Assembly: GCA_028095005.1 (NCBI GenBank)
Contig: CM051462.1
Span: forward strand, 239,438,973-239,502,972
DNA length: 64,000 nt
Reading direction: 5' to 3'
From: Rhynchospora pubera
Taxonomy: Eukaryota; Streptophyta; Magnoliopsida; Poales; Cyperaceae
Shown: positions 25,418 through 37,800 of the stretch, piece by piece
How positions within the stretch are numbered: the stretch's first letter is position 1
Layout: every line of letters starts with the position of its first letter
Notes under the pieces: generated by a model
Database searches by the model: none
Told to the model about the DNA's origin: nothing
What the model saw: only the letters and a program-made list of their open reading frames with translations
Position numbers and translations under genes: made by a program

Positions 25418-26491
25418 ATGAGATCCTTCTTTTCCACCATGATGCATTATATCCCACCGCATTCGTCCTCCTCCGACTCTTCCTCCGACCAAGAGATCTC
25501 TTCCGCCGCTAAAACCGCATCTACCAACCCTAGAAAGCGCCAGCGTTCTGAAGAAGGAGAAGAGGTCGCACAGCAAATCCCTTCCACCGCTAAAACCATA
25601 TCAACAAACCCTAGAAAGCGCCAGCGCCAGCACCAGCGCCAGGCCCAGGCCGATTCTGAAGAAAGAGAAGAGGAGGAGAAAGACGAGGTTCCTCTCTCCA
25701 AGAAGGTGAATCTCTCTGCGGCTGCTTCTCGGCCTCCCCCCAAAAAATCCTCATCTCGTCTCTGGGCTCCGAAGGATGAGAAGACCCTCATCAACGCCTT
25801 ATCCGATCATCTGGCCATACATGGCGAGCTTCCTCCTAAAAGCTCTTATGCCTCGTTTGTATCCAAGATCCAAATCCCTCTTAGCGGTGCACAAATGCAT
25901 AATAAGATTCGCCACATGCGGCTTAAGTACAGCCAGAGGAGATTCAAGACAAAGAACAGATCTGCTGCTTCCTCAAGTTTCGATAGAACCTCTCTGTTTC
26001 AAAGGTGGACTGAGTTGTTTGCTGCAGAGAAAAAGAAAGAGAGAGAGAAGAAACAAAATGAGAGAGAGAGAAAGGAAGCAGCAATGATACCGGTGATGCT
26101 GCAGTGCCCGGTGATGCTGCGGGCACTGAGACCGATGATGTTGCAGTGCCCGGTGATGCTGCGGGCACTGAGACCGGTGATGCTGCAGTGCCCGGTGATG
26201 CTGCGAGCACTGAGACCGGTGGACCCAATGGTGGGGACGTGGTTGGTTCCAATTTTTTCCTTGATCAGCTAATCAAGGATATGAGAAGTAGGCAGCAATT
26301 GCCCTCATGGTTTTCTTTGGAGAATGTGCACATCAGCAGTTCAAAGGCGTGCGAATTAGAGGCAAAGGCCAAGAGCTTCAGTCATGATGCGCTGAAATTG
26401 GCTGAGGAGAAGATGGCTTTCGAAGCGAGGAAGCTGGCTTTCGAAGCAAGGAAGCTGGCTTTCGAAAGAGAGGTGTTTGAAACTGTTACAA
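25418..26491 (+). pseudogene. GeBP/DUF573-like gene copy 3, broken by a 4-base deletion
   Basis: The start and DUF573-like domain are intact (WAPKDEKTLINALSDH). Near 26072, in the GA-rich basic region, four bases present in the other copies are missing. The frame shifts to an unrelated reading (VMLQCPVMLRAL) ending at 26272. The correct frame resumes downstream with three 14-residue repeats and the coiled-coil end. The last exon base before the donor is A instead of G (ACAA|GTATGA), which should weaken splicing. Confidence 0.75.
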
Positions 26492-26610
26492 GTATGATGC
26501 CAGCTATCTGTGTTTATCTGTGCCAACAATTTAATTTGATAAATGTCTCAAGAATTAAATTTTAACAACGTAATGCATTAAACTCTCAGCTAAGCAAATT
26601 AATATTCGCC

Positions 26611-27036
26611 TTATTTAAACCAACCTAGCCTCCACTCCAGACAGGAATTGAGCTTAAATCCTGAATCAAACTTTGTTAACCCATACCTTTCCTTATATTC
26701 ACGGCTAACAAAGGGAAACTCTTGCCTCAAATCGTGCCTCTTCACCGGATCATAAGCCTTCTTCACCATTTCGAAGGCAAGATACTTCCTTATAAGAGAA
26801 CAAACCATTGACCGTCCCATGAAAGCAGCCAGCTTCTCTGCAGCATTGTACTCGGAGCTCTCTATCAGCCTCTCCAGAAGGGACTCATCCACTGCCCGCA
26901 CTGAGAATCGCTCCATCAGGGTCACTGCCGTCAAGAACGACCCTGACTCTATGAACTTGCTGATAAATTTACAGATTTGCCCCAGGACCTCTTCTGAGTC
27001 CCTCCCCAAGTAGATGTCATTTATCTCTGCCGCCAT
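26611..27036 (-). pseudogene. mut-7-like gene fragment, copy D (open frame, most diverged)
   Basis: 141 codons from the shared ATG at 27036. The frame is also open upstream to 27210 in this copy only. Changes from copy A include Cys to Tyr (DIYLGRD), Ala to Val, Ile to Thr, Ile to Met and Glu to Asp, none of which breaks the frame. Antisense in the intron of GeBP-like copy 3. Confidence 0.6.
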
Positions 27037-27716
27037 GACAGAATATCTCAGGAGTATTTGGAGTTTAGAAATTAAGTTTGAGAAAAATTTAAACTGGACT
27101 TTCAGTAACCAAAAATTTAAACTCGGACCTCGAGAGTTGTTCCCAATTTTGTCACTATGGGGTATGTGCTCATCCTTGCATAGGGTACAAGTTGTGTCTC
27201 CGCTTTTCATGACTTTTCAAGCAAAAAGGAGGGCCAAAACATGAAAATTGGAGTTATTGAATAAGTTAATAACTATATCTTTACCTCATTAGAAAGAAAG
27301 ATTAGATATAATAAAGTTAAAATGTGGAGAATTGGATTTGAACTTTCAAAAACAATTTTGAAGTTCATATTTAATTGGGAAGGCAATAGTAGAATTGGAA
27401 TTTATTAAATTATTGAGTGCACCGAAGACCGAACTACATCTGTACAATTAATAATGGGAAGATATTCGGCCGGTATTTAAGAGGCTAATTACTAGTACAT
27501 ATGCAAAAACAATAAAAAAGAAGGGCCTAAATGAATGAAAACACGGAGGCCCGAAGAGAACTGGATACCTCCATTTTGTTCCGAGTTCGATTGAGAAACA
27601 AAAAAAAAGCGCCGATCCGCCAATCGAAATCTTCGCAAACCCCTGACCACTCTCCACTCTCAACTCTCCACTCTCGTCTCCACCTTCGTCCCCACTCTCC
27701 CACCACCTCGTCACCG

Positions 27717-30248
27717 ATGAAATCCTTCTTTTCCACCATGATGCATTATATCCCACCGCATTCGTCCTCCTCCGACTCTTCCTCCGACCAAGAGATCTCT
27801 TCCGCCGCTAAAACCGCATCTACCAACCCTAGAAAGCGCCAGCGTTCTGAAGAAGGAGAAGAGGTCGCACAGCAAATCCCTTCCACCGCTAAAACCATAT
27901 CAACAAACCCTAGAAAGCGCCAGTGCCAGCACCAGCGCCAGGCCCAGGCCGATTCTGAAGAAAGAGAAGAGGAGGAGAAAGACGAGGTTCCTCTCTCCAA
28001 GAAGGTGAACCTCTCTGCGGCTGCTTCTCGGCCTCCCCCCAAAAAATCCTCATCTCGTCTCTGGGCTCCGAAGGATGAGAAGACCCTCATCAACGCCTTA
28101 TCCGATCATCTGGCCATACATGGCGAGCTTCCTCCTAAAAGCTCTTATGCCTCGTTTGTATCCAAGATCCAAATCCCTCTTAGCGGTGCACAAATGCATA
28201 ATAAGATTCGCCACATGCGGCTTAAGTGCAGCCAGAGGAGATTCAAGACAAAGAACAGATCTGCTGCTTCCTCAAGTTTCGATAGAACCTCTCTGTTTCA
28301 AAGGTGGACTGAGTTGTTTGCTGCAGAGAAAAAGAAAGAGAGAGAGAAGAAACAAAATGAGAGAGAGAGAAAGAAAGGAAGCAGCAATGAGACCGGTGAT
28401 GCTGATGTGCCCGGTGATGTTGCGGGCACTGAGACCGGTGATGCTGCAGTGCCCGGTGATGCTGCGGGCACTGAGACCGGTGATGCTACAGTGCCCGGTG
28501 ATGCTGTGGGCACTGAGACCGGTGGACCCAATGGTGGGGAACGTGGTTGGTTCCAATTTTTTCCTTGATCAGCTAATCAAGGATATGAGAAGTTGGCAGC
28601 AATTGCCCTCATAGTTTTCTTTGGAGAATATGCACATCAGCAGTTCAAAGGCGTGCGAATTAGAGGCAAAGGCCAAGAGCTTCAGTCATGATGCGCTGAA
28701 ATTGGCTGAGGAGAAGATGGCTTTCGAAGCGAGGAAGCTGGCTTTCGAAGCAAGGAAGCTGGCTTTCGAAAGAGAGGTGTTTGAAACTGTTACAGGTATG
28801 ATGCCAGCTATCTGTGTTTATCTGTGCCAACAATTTAATTTGATAAATGTCTCAAGAATTAAATTTTAACAACGTAATGCATTCAACTCTCAGCTAAGCA
28901 AATTAATATTCGCCTTATTTAAACCAACCTAGCCTCCACTCCAGACAGGAATTGAGCTTAAATCCTGAATCAAACTTTGTTAACCCATACCTTTCCTTAT
29001 ATTCACGGCTAACAAAGGGAAACTCTTGCCTCAAATCGTGCCTCTTCACCGGCTCATAAGCCTTCTTCACCATTTCGAAGGCAAGATACTTCCTTATAAG
29101 AGAACAAACCATTGACCGTCCCATGAAAGCAGCCAGCTTCTCTGCAGCATTGTACTCGGAGCTCTCTATCAGCCTCTCCATAAGGGACTCATCCACTGCC
29201 CGCACTGAGAATCGCTCTATCAGGGTCACTGCCGTCAGGAACGACCCTGACTCTATGAACTTGCTGATAAATTTACAGATTTGCCCCAGGGCCTCTTCTG
29301 AGTCCCTCCCCAAGCAGATGTCATTTATCTCTGCCGCCATGACAGAATATCTCAGGAGTATTTGGAGTTTAGAAATTAAGTTTGAGAAAAATTTAAACTG
29401 GACTTTCAGTTACCAAAAATTTAAACTCGGACCTCCATAGTTGTTCCCAATTTTGTCACTATGGGGTATGTGCTCGTCCTTGCATAGGGTACAAGTTGTG
29501 TCTCCGCTTTTCATGACTTTTCAAGCTAAAAGGAGGGCCAAAACATGAAAATTGGAGTTACGGAATAAGTTAATAACTATATCTTTACCTCATTAGAAAG
29601 AAAAATTAGATATAATAAAGTTAAAATGTGGAGAATTGGATTTGAACTTTCAAAAACAATTTTGAAGTTCATATTTAATTGGGAAGGCAATAGTAGAATT
29701 GGAATTTATTAAATTATTGTGTGCACCGAAGATCGAACTACATCTGTACAATTAATAATGGGAAGATATTGGGCCGGTATTTAAGAGGCTAATTACTAGT
29801 ACATATGCAAAAACAATAAAAAAGAAGGGCCTAAATGAATGAAAACACGGAGGCCCGAAGAGAACTGGATACCTCCATTTTGTTCCGAGTTCGATTGAGA
29901 AACAAATTCTTGCGATGAATTTTCATGTTGTCAATGTATAATGTCGAATTTCTCCTATAATGTCGATTTCCAATCAAATTTTGGTTCATTGCGAGTACCA
30001 GAATCTGAAATGTAATTGTCCCAATACTTACCAGGTTTTCTTTTTATTGTTTCTTCATAGCTCAATGCTTAAACGTTGATCATGAGTATGACGATCCAAT
30101 CTGTACATATAGGCATGCTCATATATGGAATTGTATTAGAATTTGTGTACATCTGTGTACTGCTCTATTATTCCATGCATAATAACTAAATAACTGAATT
30201 GTAATTTTTGCAGAAAGAGGGCAGTTAGAAAAGATGACGTTGAGATAG
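27717..30248 (+). pseudogene. GeBP/DUF573-like gene copy 4 with the only terminal exon, broken
   Basis: Main exon 27717-28795 and terminal exon 30214-30248. The start is MKSFFSTMM (Arg to Lys against the others) and three 14-residue repeats are present. One extra A at about 28541 shifts the frame after GGPNGGE, and in addition TGG (Trp) is TAG at 28612-28614. The donor ACAG|GTATGA at 28795 pairs in phase with TTTTTGCAG|AAAGAGGG at 30214 to give VFETVTERGQLEKMTLR and a stop at 30246-30248. Past that stop the frame continues KQYEVDLRENILCKKEAI, so the stop may itself be a nonsense change. The intron contains an antisense mut-7-like fragment and a truncated start of another unit. Confidence 0.7.
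28915..29340 (-). pseudogene. mut-7-like gene fragment, copy E (open frame)
   Basis: 141 codons, open. Two changes from copy A (Ile to Thr, and Leu to Met in DESLMERL). Antisense in the intron of GeBP-like copy 4. Confidence 0.6.
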
Positions 30249-30754
30249 AAGCAATATGAAGTTGATTTGAGAGAGAATATTTTGTGCAAGAAGGAAGCAA
30301 TATGATGTTCTTAGTTTAAATGCTTTTTTTGGCTATGTTATGATGCATTTGATAGACAAGTAAAAGATTTCTGTATTTGAAAATTGTGGCTATATTTTGT
30401 GTGCTTTAATCTAGAGACACTGCATTTTGATATTGTTGACCCCTAAAATATCATCATAGTTTCCTGGTCAACCTGTGAGTGGGTTCTGGGTTTACTTAAA
30501 TGGTCAAACCAGACATTTGATGCACAAATAAATTACCAAGGAGTTATCCCGGGTTAGTCGGGGAGGCGTATTCAAAATTAAGCAATAAGAAATGGCTTTA
30601 TATTTTCACGTCTGTTAATATGATGATGTGATATAGACTATAAGCCATGCCAAAAAAAAATAATAAGGATGACTATATAATTTCATGCATATGTGAAAAT
30701 TATATAATTATGCGAAACCAGTACAATCGAATAGACAACGGGTGCATCAAAATT
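30249..30754. other. Spacer between GeBP-like array and 4.1-kb repeats
   Basis: 3' flank of the GeBP-like terminal exon, then AT-rich DNA. No gene or recognisable element is seen. Confidence 0.5.
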
Positions 30755-33700
30755 CATACTCAGACATCTGTTTCAGCCCACTCAAAATTCAAAACCAAAA
30801 ATAAACGGCCCAAATAAAATAAAAGGATCCGGCCCAAACAAAAAAAAGGGGAAACGGAAGCCCGACAACCCTCTCTTCTCTCCCACTCGTCCCTGTGCTC
30901 TCTCTTCCGACAGTTTCTCCGCATCTCACGCGAAACAAACCTCCCCTACACTCGCGCCTAACAAGCTACGCCGCTCCCTACTCCTATCATTTACTGCCAA
31001 CTGACAACAGACAGCGAGAATCTCGTCAGAAACCCATCCAATTTCCTCTCTGAATCAACTCATGGCGGATTCAAATTTGCAATGATGAAAGAAACGGAAC
31101 CATGAACACATGGAGACACTGTTGAATGGCAATAAGGATGAGTATATGGAGCATCAATTTGAGTCATTGGGAAGCAATCATGGATTCTCACTCGCAAAAT
31201 TCTGAGGCGACAATAGTCATCTACTCCAGGGCATCGGGTCTGAAATGGGTCAAATTGGTCGACTTGGAAAGACAGTGGGGTCATGACATTGCAATAATTA
31301 TACATTTCAAATTGTTGTGGCTAGGGCAGATCGAATTGGCCATTAATTAGCCTCAGAAGATTGTTTGCATTGGTGCCATAACACTATGATAGCATGACTT
31401 TACTAAAAAGGGAACTATGGTGAAATGTTGTAAAGAGGAACAGAAAAGTAAGAATGAGTAAATTGAAGATTAATGAAGTCCCATTTGCTAAGAGAGAAAT
31501 AGTATTGAGATAATAAAAAGAGAGATGACAGTAAAATGAGTCGACTAAACTAAGAACTCAATACATGAAGGTAGTTTTTCTGATTAAAAAAAAGAGAGAA
31601 AGAGAACAAATCACACTTTACAATGGCAAGTCTGATAATACTATGGGATTAATGTGAAGGATTAAATGGTGATAGAACAGCCATATGGTTTGATCAAGAA
31701 GGATAAAAGGCTACCTTAGATGGAATTACAAAGCTCAAGGGAAATGATAAGCTGTACTATTTACTGAAAACAGTCAAAAAGAAAGGATTGAAGGTGAATG
31801 AGATGTAACCTTGGCGCCAGAAATTAAATAACCAGATGAATGATGATTGAGGGCCTGTGCACAGTGAGGACCTATTCAAATGGAGAAAGAAATGACTAAA
31901 ATACCCACCAGGGGCATAATGGTCTAATCCCTTCAAGGCACATATTATTGGTGCCATCTACATCAACCAGTGGAACTTCCCTATAAAAAGGGGCGACAGG
32001 AGCCATGCAAAACATCCAGAAACAAACACAACCAGAGATACACACGAGAGGCTCAGCCATCAAGCACAAAGCTATACTGCCAATAGCACTTTGTATACAT
32101 TTGTGAGGATAAGAGTGATTTCTGTTAGGATAGCTACTTACTAAAAAAAAAAACAAAAAAAAGAGTGTGTGTTAGAAGTAGTTTCATATTTGCAGCAACA
32201 TTAGGGATTGTGTAATCTACTCTTTTGTGTAATTTATTTTGATAAGTAAGAAGGTTATTTCTTCTCCCTTTGCAACTTTCATTTTTGTTTATATACTTTT
32301 CTGGTTCATGAACACATAGCAAAAATGTAAGGAGTAACTAATAAAACGTTTTATGTAAATATGTACATAAGTTCATTTAACTAACATAAGCATTAAAACT
32401 AACATAAGCATTAGTAACAATGTAAGGAACAACCAAAACTCATTCTCATTTTTATATCATGCTTTTATATTCTGTACTCATGTAGACTAGAAATCATGTT
32501 TACATCAGCTATAATATAAGAAACCATGTTAAAGTAGGCTATTTTATAACTGAAATATGCATACCTAATATTGAGCAAATCATTATATAAAACAAAAATA
32601 TGAAAATGTGGACAACAACAAGGACAAGCATGAACAACAAGGACAGCAGGTCTGAATAGAAGATTTCTTTTTAAAAGAAAGAGGACAGCAGATAAAAAAA
32701 AATAAAAAAATTAACAAAGGACAGCAGGTTATGGAGCTTCATGGAGTCATACACATCTCAACTTGCCCTTGCATTGAGAGAGACAGCCACTTCAACCTAG
32801 GCCATGTCAAGGAGAAGCTGTGTAGTAAAGGTTCTATCGTGTTAGTTTGATGGCTTGGTATGTCTCAGATACAAGCTATCACTCTCTCACACACCTTCAT
32901 CCCATTTCAAGTTGATGCAAAGAGGTCTCATCACAACCATCATAGACAGACCCAAATCAAGGAGGAGCCTCATATTGCCATGGCCTCATCATACAACAAA
33001 GGAGCCACATACTTTCAGGGGCATGCCAATACACCCCTCAATCCCCAATCAACCCTCAACACTGCCAGGATGTGATGGCAATCAAAGGAAGGCCAGCCGA
33101 CAGCTTATCACCATGGCCAAGTTAAAATTGAGGAGTAACTCTTGTATAGAGGCACTGGGCTGCCAAATCGACGATGCAAACACCTTCCTGCAGATATCAC
33201 CAGGCTCAAAGATGTCTCACCTGACTCTCACCATGGCCAAACGACTGCACCAGCTGACTCACCGCCATGGCAAATCCTGGCTGAGGTGAAACACCCTGCC
33301 AGAGGAGCTCGGCAACCAAATTGAGGCTACACCAAGCTTCACGAATTCCCCAAGATTCTCTCAGGCTTGCCAATTTGATTCCACACCCACTAGAAGCCTT
33401 GAACTGCCGTCAAGCCTCATTAAACCCTAGCCGATTAGGGAGGAGACGATTACAACGTAGAAGACAGAGATAGGCGCGATTGACGGACCCCCACCACATC
33501 AGGAGAACCTGACAATCTCTCACGACCTCATATTGACATCCGACAGCCACCCAGTAGCACCAATCGCGCAGCCATGGCGGTTTCCCTCTCAGTGGTTCGA
33601 CGGAAGGAAGAGGAAGAAGGGAGAGAAGAAGGGGTTTATTCCCTAGCTTGCATGAACATGGCGCAAACAACAACGGCTAAGGCCGTATCCACTGACAGTG

Positions 33701-34838
33701 GGACCCACTGATGAAAACGTTAATAATTCCATGAAATGCCGAGCGTATGGAAGGAACAGACTAGTTTTAAATAAACCGTCCCAAAAATGGTGATATTCTG
33801 TGGCCCTTTCCGTGTGGTGAGTTAATAAGGTGTAACGATCCATTTATAATCAATCACATGGCGCCATGTGTCACTCTCAATAGCTGAGGTCGTCGCTGAT
33901 CCTTTATTTCCCCTGCTGATTTGGACCAATCATGCGCTGCCACGTGGCTCCTCTGCTGAAGTGGCACCATTCTATTGCTGGAAACTTTAAAAATTCGTAT
34001 AAAATCAACCATAACTCAGAAAAATCCAAACCAAATTTCTACGGATCCAGAAAAATATGGAGAATACAGTCATGCCAAAACCATAGCCAAAATCCAAACA
34101 TAATATTTTAAACCCATATTCCAAGTTCTGGTCAATCACAAATTGCCACCTCAGCCTTATATTTATTTAAAAATCCAGCAACCTTTAAAAATTCATGAAA
34201 AATCACAGGAGGTTCAGAAAAATATGAGGAAAACTCCTGGAAGCTCAGAAAAATAAGGGGAATCTACTTGGCTAATCATCGCCACTAAAAAACCCTACCA
34301 AATATATTCCTACCATTATTCTCTCCTGGATATTATGGAGAAAAGCCGTTTCGGCAAAGGCTCAAAGGCTCATAATCAAATCACTGAAGGCATGGATAAT
34401 ATTATAAAATTCAGAAAGTCATAACGGAATACTAGCACGACCGAGTCTAGTGCTCCGTTTATGACTTGAGATAAAGCTCGTCATAACCCTAAGTGATTAA
34501 AACCACCAAACATTCATCATCACGACGAGGGTGGATAAAAATGGAGACACTAAGTACTGTTGCTAACAAACAAGAGTACTGGTGAAGTATCAAGCTCGAT
34601 AATCTGGTTAAATTGAGACTCGCTAGCCTCAAAATGATGGATAGTGAGATCTACCACGGTGTCACGGGACTCTATCAAGAGACCCGAAATAATATGCAAA
34701 TCAGGTGAAGACCAAATCAATGTTCAAGCAAACTGATAAAATCCCAAAAAGAACGCAGATTACACCGCAAGATATTATCGGTGAAGAATATGGATCTATC
34801 ACATACGAGCAGAACTCTTTGCAAGTCTGAGAAAAGCT
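30755..34838 (+). repeat. 4.1-kb direct repeat, unit 1 (4084 bp)
   Basis: First of three head-to-tail units starting CATACTCAGACATCTG. It begins with a promoter-like stretch (GGCCCAAA twice near 30808-30840), a pyrimidine-rich leader-like segment and ATGGCGGATTC at 31062. A strong TATA box CCCTATAAAAAGGGG lies at 31979-31993, with an LTR-like R/U5 segment after it. Later parts (33,990-34,260) resemble AT-rich long-LTR DNA. No protein domain was found on either strand. Unit 1 lacks one 16-bp copy of TACGCCGCTCCCTACTC present in units 2 and 3. Confidence 0.9.
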
Positions 34839-37800
34839 CATACTCAGACATCTGTTTCAGCCCACTCAAAATTCAAAACCAAAAATAAACGGCCCAAATA
34901 AAATAAAAGGATCCGGCCCAAACAAAAAAAAGGGGAAACGGAAGCCCGACAACCCTCTCTTCTCTCCCACTCGTCCCTGTGCTCTCTCTTCCGACAGTTT
35001 CTCCGCATCTCACGCGAAACAAACCTCCCCTACACTCGCGCCTAACAAGCTACGCCGCTCCCTACTCTACGCCGCTCCCTACTCCTATCATTTACTGCCA
35101 ACTGACAACAGAGAGCGAGAATCTCGTCAGAAACCCATCCAATTTCCTCTCTGAATCAACTCATGGCGGATTCAAATTTGCAATGATGAAAGAAACGGAA
35201 CCATGAACACATGGAGACACTGTTGAATGGCAATAAGGATGAGTATATGGAGCATCAATTTGAGTCATTGGGAAGCAATCATGGATTCTCACTCGCAAAA
35301 TTCTGAGGCGACAATAGTCATCTACTCCAGGGCATCGGGTCTGAAATGGGTCAAATTGGTCGACTTGGAAAGACAGTGGGGTCATGACATTGCAATAATT
35401 ATACATTTCAAATTGTTGTGGCTAGGGCAGATCGAATTGGCCATTAATTAGCCTCAGAAGATTGTTTGCATTGGTGCCATAACACTATGATAGCATGACT
35501 TTACTAAAAAGGGAACTATGGTGAAATGTTGTAAAGAGGAACAGAAAAGTAAGAATGAGTAAATTGAAGATTAATGAAGTCCCATTTGCTAAGAGAGAAA
35601 TAGTATTGAGATAATAAAAAGAGAGATGACAGTAAAATGAGTCGACTAAACTAAGAACTCAATACATGAAGGTAGTTTTTCTGATTAAAAAAAAGAGAGA
35701 AAGAGAACAAATCACACTTTACAATGGCAAGTCTGATAATACTATGGGATTAATGTGAAGGATTAAATGGTGATAGAACAGCCATATGGTTTGATCAAGA
35801 AGGATAAAAGGCTACCTTAGATGGAATTACAAAGCTCAAGGGAAATGATAAGCTGTACTATTTACTGAAAACAGTCAAAAAGAAAGGATTGAAGGTGAAT
35901 GAGATGTAACCTTGGCGCCAGAAATTAAATAACCAGATGAATGATGATTGAGGGCCTGTGCACAGTGAGGACCTATTCAAATGGAGAAAGAAATGACTAA
36001 AATACCCACCAGGGGCATAATGGTCTAATCCCTTCAAGGCACATATTATTGGTGCCATCTACAGCAACCAGTGGAACTTCCCTATAAAAAGGGGCGTCAG
36101 GAGCCATGCAAAACATCCAGAAACAAACACAACCAGAGATACACACGAGAGGCTCAGCCATCAAGCACAAAGCTATACTGCCAATAGCACTTTGTATACA
36201 TTTGTGAGGATAAGAGTGATTTCTGTTAGGATAGCTACTTACTAAAAAAAAAACAAAAAAAAGAGTGTGTGTTAGAAGTAGTTTCATATTTGCAGCAACA
36301 TTAGGGATTGTGTAATCTACTCTTTTGTGTAATTTGTTTTGATAAGTAAGAAGGTTATTTCTTCTCCCTTTGCAACTTTCATTTTTGTTTATATACTTTT
36401 CTGGTTCATGAACACATAGCAAAAATGTAAGGAGTAACTAATAAAACGTTTTATGTAAATATGTACATAAGTTCATTTAACTAACATAAGCATTAAAACT
36501 AACATAAGCATTAGTAACAATGTAAGGAACAACCAAAACTCATTCTCATTTTTATATCATGCTTTTATATTCTGTACTCATGTAGACTAGAAATCATGTT
36601 TACATCAGCTATAATATAAGAAACCATGTTAAAGTAGGCTATTTTATAACTGAAATATGCATACCTAATATTGAGCAAATCATTATATAAAACAAAAATA
36701 TGAAAATGTGGACAACAACAAGGACAAGCATGAACAACAAGGACAGCAGGTCTGAATAGAAGATTTCTTTTTAAAAGAAAGAGGACAGCAGATAAAAAAA
36801 AATAAAAAAATTAACAAAGGACAGCAGGTTATGGAGCTTCATGGAGTCATACACATCTCAACTTGCCCTTGCATTGAGAGAGACAGCCACTTCAACCTAG
36901 GCCATGTCAAGGAGAAGCTGTGTAGTAAAGGTTCTATCGTGCTAGTTTGATGGCTTGGTATGTCTCAGATACAAGCTATCACTCTCTCACACACCTTCAT
37001 CCCATTTCAAGTTGATGCAAAGAGGTCTCATCACAACCATCATAGACAGACCCAAATCAAGGAGGAGCCTCATATTGCCATGGCCTCATCATACAACAAA
37101 GGAGCCACATACTTTCAGGGGCATGCCAATACACCCCTCAATCCCCAATCAACCCTCAACACTGCCAGGATGTGATGGCAATCAAAGGAAGGCCAGCCGA
37201 CAGCTTATCACCATGGCCAAGTTAAAATTGAGGAGTAACTCTTGTATAGAGGCACTGGGCTGCCAAATCGACGATGCAAACACCTTCCTGCAGATATCAC
37301 CAGGCTCAAAGATGTCTCACCTGACTCTCACCATGGCCAAACGACTGCACCAGCTGACTCACCGCCATGGCAAATCCTGGCTGAGGTGAAACACCCTGCC
37401 AGAGGAGCTCGGCAACCAGATTGAGGCTACACCAAGCTTCACGAATTCCCCAAGATTCTCTCAGGCTTGCCAATTTGATTCCACACCCACTAGAAGCCTT
37501 GAACTGCCGTCAAGCCTCATTAAACCCTAGCCGATTAGGGAGGAGACGATTACAACGTAGAAGACAGAGATAGGCGCGATTGACGGACCCCCACCACATC
37601 AGGAGAACCTGACAATCTCTCACGACCTCATATTGACATCCGACAGCCACCCAGTAGCACCAATCGCGCAGCCATGGCGGTTTCCCTCTCAGTGGTTCGA
37701 CGGAAGGAAGAGGAAGAAGGGAGAGAAGAAGGGGTTTATTCCCTAGCTTGCATGAACATGGCGCAAACAACAACGGCTAAGGCCGTATCCACTGACAGTG

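Larger units (their letters stand above)
19338..29905 (+). repeat. Tandem array, about 4.6 units of 2.2-2.3 kb
   Basis: The landmark GGACCCAATGGTGG recurs at 19364, 21681, 23901, 26221 and 28524, giving periods of 2317, 2220, 2320 and 2303 bases. Much of the difference comes from a 42-bp coding minisatellite. Each unit holds promoter, leader and main exon of a GeBP-like gene on the plus strand, an intron start, and an antisense fragment of a mut-7-like gene. The left end starts in mid-exon (copy 0). The right end stops inside the leader of a would-be fifth copy (GATTGAGAAACAAA, 29891-29905). Units are nearly identical, so the expansion is recent. Copy 0 lacks a 29-bp segment bounded by AAATTTAAACT direct repeats that the other copies keep. 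Confidence 0.95.

Noticed and set aside
21190..26272. Alternative-frame proteins with VMLRALRPVMLQC repeats and minus-strand proteins over the GeBP-like exons
   Set aside because: They are other frames of the 42-bp minisatellite and basic region. They follow the repeat length, not any protein family.
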